Below, in pieces: positions 40,207-44,405 of a DNA stretch of 44,405 nt. Origin of the DNA: Nostoc sp. LPT (GTDB taxonomy: Bacteria > Cyanobacteriota > Cyanobacteriia > Cyanobacteriales > Nostocaceae). A program made the translations under genes and the position numbers. The notes below the pieces were generated by a model. The model saw nothing but the letters and a program-made list of their open reading frames with translations. It was not told the origin of the DNA and searched no databases. The DNA lies in the NCBI RefSeq assembly GCF_017115165.1, contig NZ_JABXKF010000028.1:1-44405 (forward strand), in the 5' to 3' direction. Position 1 is the first letter of the stretch. Every line of letters starts with the position of its first letter.

Positions 40207-40803
40207 ATGAACTTATCGCCACAGTTAATTGCTTTAGGTGAGTACCTAGCTGGTGAATTTGATAATCAAGAACAAGCCATAGGAGAACCAGTTTGGTATG
40301 TCCACCTGTGCATGTGGCAAAGACCAGTTAATTTATTCACAGAAGATAGCATCACCTTATTTGCCGAACAGGCTAATGTTATTACCCTAGATCAACCTTA
40401 CCGCCAACGAATTATCCGGTTGCGTCAAAGCAGCGACTCTGACGCAACTGTGGAAGTACAATATTATATGCCTCAAGATCCAGGTGCATTAAAAGGCGCA
40501 GGTAATAACCCTGCTCTACTAAACACACTCACACCCGAAAAATTAGATTTACTACCAGGTTGTATCCTAGCAGTGATTCAAGAGAAACTAGCCCCAGATC
40601 GCTATAAGTTTGCTACTACACCGCTACCAGAGACTCGTTGCAGCTTTACTTATCTTGGCAATAGCGTCCATGTTTCTTTAGGTTTTGCAGCTACAGCGAC
40701 AGAATTTCACAGCTACGACAAAGGAATTGATCCCGCAACTGGAAAAGCAACCTGGGGAGCGATTATGGGACCTTATCGCTACACCAAGCGAAATCAGTAT
40801 TAA
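40207..40803 (+). CDS. CpcT/CpeT-type chromophore lyase
   Basis: A 198-aa protein of the CpcT/CpeT family, which attaches phycobilins to a Cys of phycobiliprotein beta-subunits or acts as a bilin chaperone. Landmarks: 'LSPQLIALGEYLAGEFDNQE' at the N-terminus, 'YVHLCMWQRPVNLF', 'QPYRQRIIRLRQ', and the C-terminal 'EFHSYDKGIDPATGKATWGA'. The length is normal. It is isolated from the usual phycobilisome operons, so whether it serves phycocyanin or phycoerythrocyanin cannot be told. Confidence 0.9.
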   Translation: MNLSPQLIALGEYLAGEFDNQEQAIGEPVWYVHLCMWQRPVNLFTEDSITLFAEQANVITLDQPYRQRIIRLRQSSDSDATVEVQYYMPQDPGALKGAGNNPALLNTLTPEKLDLLPGCILAVIQEKLAPDRYKFATTPLPETRCSFTYLGNSVHVSLGFAATATEFHSYDKGIDPATGKATWGAIMGPYRYTKRNQY

Positions 40804-40810
40804 ATAAGAT

Positions 40811-40894
40811 AAAGTTATGAGTTATGAGTTATGAATTTTGAATTAACTCCTGTACAGACGCGATTAATCGCGTTTGTACTTCTAACTCTTTTTT
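40811..40894. terminator. Heptamer repeat plus 28-bp palindrome and T-run
   Basis: GAGTTAT units (40811-40835) are followed by GTACAGACGCGATTAATCGC...TTTGTAC (40852-40879), symmetrical except at one pair, with the perfect core ACGCGATTAATCGCGT. TCTTTTTT follows at 40888-40894. It lies between the convergent CpcT-like and STAS genes and is a plausible terminator for the first; the palindrome itself is a common Nostoc-type repeat. Confidence 0.6.
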
Positions 40895-41261
40895 AGCTAG
40901 CAATGCTACGCGGTACACCTTCTAAAGCTTCCTCTTCTGTTTCAAAGATTTCAAAAACAGTATCCATCATCGTCACTTCAAACACGAGTTTGGCTTCTGG
41001 ATGTACATTACAGATGCGGAAACTGCCCTTGACTTTATCAGCATCACGCATTCCAGCTACCAAAGACGTGAGGCCAGAACTATCAATAAAATTAACCTGA
41101 GCCAGATTTACAACTACATGGCGACTGAGTTTGGAAATACACTCCTGTAACTTCAGACGAAATTGCCAAGCAGTGGTGATATCCAGACGGCCTGATGGTG
41201 TCAAGACGATAACAGTGTTTCCGTCTTGGGTTGTATAAGTTTTTTGGTCTATATGAATCAC
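40893..41261 (-). CDS. STAS-domain anti-sigma-factor antagonist
   Basis: A STAS-domain protein of about 122 aa. 'VIVLTPSGRLDITTAWQFRL', 'HVVVNLAQVNFIDSSGLTSL' (Ser in DSSG is the usual phosphorylation site) and 'FRICNVHPEAKLVFEVTMMD' are all typical of SpoIIAA-like antagonists in cyanobacteria, which bind anti-sigma kinases or act in other partner-switching. I prefer the GTG at 41261 because GGGGAGGG stands 5 bases upstream and the conserved domain begins right there; an ATG at 41339 would add 26 unconserved residues. The gene is alone. Confidence 0.85.
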   Translation of the reverse strand: MIHIDQKTYTTQDGNTVIVLTPSGRLDITTAWQFRLKLQECISKLSRHVVVNLAQVNFIDSSGLTSLVAGMRDADKVKGSFRICNVHPEAKLVFEVTMMDTVFEIFETEEEALEGVPRSIAS

Positions 41262-41399
41262 TAAAGCCCTCCCCGTGGCATTCCTTTGTAAGATTAACTG
41301 GTGACAGAATTTTCTAATGCTGTCACTTGAGATTAACAAGCTATAGCTAAATTTGTCACCTGTTTCGGCTAGGTGCTTAACTTTAATAGTTTAACTCAC

Positions 41400-41512
41400 C
41401 AAAATAGTGGGGAGTAGGGAGTGGGGAGATAAGGGAAATCAGGGAGTAAGGGAAGATCGCTTTCTTATAACTCTTGACTCCTACCTCAGCACTCCTAACT
41501 CAGCACTCAGCA
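41400..41512. repeat. Heptamer-type repeats
   Basis: GGGAGTAGGGAGTGGGGAG (7-base phase) near 41408, then CTCAGCACTCCTAACTCAGC and CTCAGCACT units before the hemF stop. There is no gene. Confidence 0.6.
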
Positions 41513-42553
41513 CTACTTTGGTGTCCAGTTGATCCAATCTTGAGGTTTAAGGAAGGTTTCATACAACTCGGCTTCGGGGGAATTGGGTTCTGGTTGATAG
41601 CCGTATTCCCAGCGTACTAAAGGTGGTAGGGACATGAGAATTGATTCGGTGCGTCCGTTGGTTTGCAGACCAAAAATAGTACCTCTGTCATAAACCAAGT
41701 TAAATTCTACATATCGTCCTCGGCGGTAGAGTTGAAAATTCCGTTGGCGATCGCCATACTCTATCCCATGTCGCCGTTCTACAATCGGTACGTAAGCTGG
41801 TAAAAATGCTCTGCCACAGCCTTCTACAAAGCCAAACAAATCTTCCCAATTGCGGGTTGCTGGTGTTCCCACCTGGTTGCTATAAATAGCCGCTTCCCCA
41901 TTGGGATTTGGGCCGCGGTATAAAGCACCCTGGCCATCTTGGTAATCAAAAAATAGACCACCGACACCCCGTGTCTCATCACGATGCTTCAGGTAGAAAT
42001 ATTCATCACACCACTTCTTAAACACTGGGTAATACTCTGGGTGGTGTTGGTCGCAAGCCTGCTTTAATGTTTTGTGTAAATGTGCCGCATCTTCTGCAAA
42101 GGGGTAATAAGGTGTCAAGTCAATACCACCACCAAACCACCACACTGGCCCCGCTTCAAAGTAGCGATAATTGAGATGAACCGTGGGCACATAAGGATTG
42201 CGAGGATGTAATACCATTGAAGTGCCTGTGGCATAAAAGCCATGCCCTGCGGCTTCAGGGCGTTGGGTTAAAATTGAGGGTGGCAAATGGGAACCCTGAA
42301 CTTCAGAAAAGTTTACACCTGCTTGTTCAAATATTGCACCATCTCGCAGCACGCGCGATCGCCCTCCACCTCCTTCTGGGCGTTCCCAACTATCTTCATG
42401 AAACTTAGCCACACCATCTAGTTTTGCCAATGATTCAGTAATTTCCTCTTGCAGTTGTTTCATAAACTGACTGACCCTAGTCTGAGCATCAGCTGCTGGC
42501 AAAGACTTGGATGATTCTGCTTCTACAGTTGGTATTTGCGAGTTAGTCAACAT
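41513..42553 (-). CDS. hemF: Oxygen-dependent coproporphyrinogen III oxidase
   Basis: A 346-aa enzyme that converts coproporphyrinogen III to protoporphyrinogen IX with O2, feeding haem, chlorophyll and bilin synthesis. Conserved blocks are present: '[20 protein letters not shown]', '[20 protein letters not shown]', '[20 protein letters not shown]', '[19 protein letters not shown]' and '[20 protein letters not shown]', with the catalytic His and Asp regions intact. The first 25 residues are a variable extension. It is a single gene with a long upstream region containing repeated TGCTCA motifs. Confidence 0.95.
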   Translation of the reverse strand: MLTNSQIPTVEAESSKSLPAADAQTRVSQFMKQLQEEITESLAKLDGVAKFHEDSWERPEGGGGRSRVLRDGAIFEQAGVNFSEVQGSHLPPSILTQRPEAAGHGFYATGTSMVLHPRNPYVPTVHLNYRYFEAGPVWWFGGGIDLTPYYPFAEDAAHLHKTLKQACDQHHPEYYPVFKKWCDEYFYLKHRDETRGVGGLFFDYQDGQGALYRGPNPNGEAAIYSNQVGTPATRNWEDLFGFVEGCGRAFLPAYVPIVERRHGIEYGDRQRNFQLYRRGRYVEFNLVYDRGTIFGLQTNGRTESILMSLPPLVRWEYGYQPEPNSPEAELYETFLKPQDWINWTPK

Positions 42554-43234
42554 AGATTCCCGAACCTAAATTACAATTTCCTGAAAGCCACAAATTTTTC
42601 ATTTTAAAATTTGGGGAAAACACGCACCAACAATCAAGCTCTATTTGCCCAACCCGCTTTTTTCTTAGTGGTTAAGCATTTATACGATTGATGGGCATCA
42701 CTAGAGTTATTTTCCCTCAATGCAAAAATAATTGACAAATCAATACTTTCAGCCTTCAGTTTCTAAAAAATGCTCATCTAATGCTCATTTACCCTGTTTT
42801 CAGCATTTGAGTATGAACAGTTTGTATATTTTCATACTGAGCATTTTTGCTCAACAAATGCTCAAGAGTGAGAGCGTAAATTCACCTCTATCTTATATCC
42901 TCAAGTTACTCCAAGTAATACTCTAAGTCTTGTTACTGTTCTTCTTGCATAAAGTTATCTAACAACTTATTCAACAACCTAAAACGCAGTTTAGTACAAA
43001 ATTACTAATTAGCTAGTTGCACAAGCCATCTAGTCATTGAAAGTCAATTTTGATTTTGTTACATAATCAAATGTAGGTAATGCGATCGCAATCTATCAGC
43101 CCGATGCTTTATCAATGCAGCAAGATTATCATTTTGCCAAAAGATATTTTAAATTTCGATGTTGTAGTTTAACTGCCTAACTCGTTAGACTTTGAGGATG
43201 AACTTTCAATCTCCAAACAAGGTTAAATACTAGT
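42554..43234. other. hemF upstream region with clustered TGCTCA/TGAGCA motifs
   Basis: Within 42768-42865 the hexamer TGCTCA or its complement TGAGCA occurs five times, including a TGAGCATTTTTGCTCA hairpin (42838-42853). AGTATGAA (42810-42817) and TTCATACT (42831-42838) form another perfect stem. Upstream of hemF this may be regulatory. No gene is visible in the rest of the region; a GCGATCGC octamer lies near 43082. Confidence 0.45.
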
Positions 43235-44194
43235 ATGAAAAACCCCTGGAATTGGGAAGAAGAGGATATTATTTTACTAATTCAGAATAGAGTGCAAGAA
43301 AGTCTTACGCTCGATTAAAAAGGATGCGAGTCATTAGATAAAAATAATCCTAAGCGAAAAAAAGATTTAAGCAAGGATGTTTCTGCATTCGCTAATTCAG
43401 CAGGAGGCATCATAGTATATGGGGTGCTTGAGAGTAATCATATTCCAATAGAAATCGATGCAGGTTACGACCCAGCAGAGGTTACAAGAGAGTGGTTGGA
43501 ACAAGTTATAAATTCATCCATTCAACGTCGCATTGATGGTATTAGAATTAAACAAATTGAGCTTCATCAAAGTAATCCTGGAAAGGTTATTTATGTAGTG
43601 AGTATTCCACAAAGTAATCGCGCTCCACACATGGCAGAAGATCATATTTTTTACAAAAGGTATAATTATCAATCTATTCCTATGGAAGAATATGAAGTTC
43701 GTGATGTTGCGAATCGCGGTGATTCTCCTGACTTGTCACTACAATTGTTTCTTGAAAAAGACCCCATTGGACTTGAATTTGAAGAGAATAAAGAGTTTTC
43801 AAAACCAATAACGTTAAATGCGTATATATCAAATAAATCTATAACCACAGCCCAATACTACATAGTACGCCTACATATAGACAAACTACTTAAGATTTGT
43901 TCAAAAAGTTCGGATATTATAGAAGGTTTAGAGCAATATCTGAATATACGTAACGCAAGCTTCCTTACAACTTCATATTCCAGAAACTATAGTGTTCCCG
44001 GATCGATGCCTATTTGGCAAGGTGTCAGATTTACGATTTTTAATTCTCAAACTCCTTTTCTAATAGCTATTCAAAGGAATGATAATAATTATGCTTTAGG
44101 GTGGTCAATTGATTCTCCTGGAATGCAGCAAAAGGTAGGAGGAGCCATCCTAAATATCTTCAATGGTCAGGCGACGATTTTAAACATCCTTTAA
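43235..44194 (+). pseudogene. AlbA_2/Schlafen-type DNA-binding domain protein, interrupted by one stop codon
   Basis: The frame opens at ATG 43235: 'MKNPWNWEEEDIILLIQNRV' then 'QESLTLD', meets TAA at 43316-43318 and continues in the same frame 'KGCESLDKNN...KDLSKDVSAFANSAGG' to 44194. The readable part shows the AlbA_2 pattern ('DVSAFANSAGGIIVYGVLES' and 'RAPHMAEDHIFYKRYNYQSI'), where intact relatives have 'E(F/Y)K' at the stop position, so TAT or similar became TAA. The remaining 200 residues are unfamiliar. A product restarting at an internal TTG/GTG (about 43424) would lack the first part of the domain. Confidence 0.7.
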
Positions 44195-44228
44195 TGCTGT
44201 CATCAAGTAATATTTTAATAACTTTGGG

Positions 44229-44342
44229 TTATTTACCTTTCTTCTCATCTAATGCTTTCTGAATAGCTTCCCTGCAAAACTTTGGAGGATCATCTTGCTT
44301 CTGCACTTCCTCTTTCATTGATTTAGTCATGCGTATATTCAT
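44229..44342 (-). CDS. Small ribbon-helix-helix-like protein, possibly cut by the window end
   Basis: A minus frame reads 'MNIRMTKSMKEEVQKQDDPP' then 'KFCREAIQKALDEKKGK', a beta-strand followed by two helices as in RHH antitoxins. The ATG at 44342 gives 37 aa; the frame is open further upstream ('RPESLPEK...') to the window edge, so a longer protein with an upstream start is possible. No partner is visible. Confidence 0.4.
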   Translation of the reverse strand: MNIRMTKSMKEEVQKQDDPPKFCREAIQKALDEKKGK

Positions 44343-44405
44343 TTTTTCGGGTAAGGATTCAGGTCTAATATTTAGGAAGCAGAGATGGGCGAGACAGATA
44401 ATTAT

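Noticed and set aside
41262..41339. 26-residue N-terminal extension of the STAS protein
   Set aside because: A strong GGGGAGGG site precedes the GTG at 41261 and the STAS domain starts there.

Overview
The window looks like chromosomal DNA of a filamentous, Nostoc-type cyanobacterium. The evidence is dense GCGATCGC (HIP1) octamers, many heptamer-type intergenic repeats, and photosynthesis or cyanobacterial marker genes: Thf1/Psb29, a CpcT/CpeT-type chromophore lyase, Ycf51, oxygen-dependent HemF, XisH/XisI and ComFB. No rRNA, tRNA, CRISPR array or prophage was seen.

Layout. 0-9 kb: bestrophin-type channel, a TA-flanked MITE-like element, VOC protein, orphan antitoxin-like gene, LRAT-like protein, SIMPL protein, ComFB protein, a collapsed FAD-oxidoreductase pseudogene, then a YaaW-family gene overlapping an O-antigen-ligase-type membrane protein. 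9-16 kb: a hypothetical gene, a small DUF6888/DUF6887 pair, Ycf51, an Fe-ADH/class I aminotransferase operon with a 4-base overlap, an RTX-type calcium-binding protein, and an IS4-type transposase remnant reduced to a MITE-like element. 16-22 kb: phosphoenolpyruvate synthase, XisH/XisI, a GNAT acetyltransferase, a 21-bp minisatellite and a PMT-family mannosyltransferase.

22.9-35.5 kb is the most interesting part, a two-arm peptide (RiPP/bacteriocin) region. The plus-strand arm makes an exporter: a transposase-derived HTH protein, a 906-aa cNMP-like/C39 peptidase/ABC transporter, an HlyD adaptor and a PpiC-type prolyl isomerase. Facing it are two minus-strand precursor genes with 'MAKITIS' leaders and double-glycine sites; one is a 54-codon gene with an 18-residue hydrophobic core. 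The two share near-identical upstream DNA. After a DUF433/DUF5615-type toxin-antitoxin pair, a second minus-strand operon holds two precursors with a different shared leader, a Cys-rich protein of unknown function, an APH-like kinase and a HopA1-family protein. The kinase plus HopA1 pair is the hallmark of the Ser/Thr dehydration machinery of class V lanthipeptides and thioamitides. My inference is that this operon makes a lanthipeptide-like product and may share the nearby C39 exporter.

35.9-44.4 kb is mostly housekeeping: TrmB, ExbB/ExbD, a four-helix holin-like membrane protein, Thf1, a CpcT-like lyase, a STAS antagonist and HemF. It ends with an AlbA_2-type gene broken by one in-frame stop and the edge of a small ribbon-helix-helix-like gene.

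Across the window, low-complexity repeat sequence has invaded genes as well as spacers: three large proteins carry in-frame repeat-encoded inserts, and the start codon of the PMT gene is the last unit of a heptamer array.
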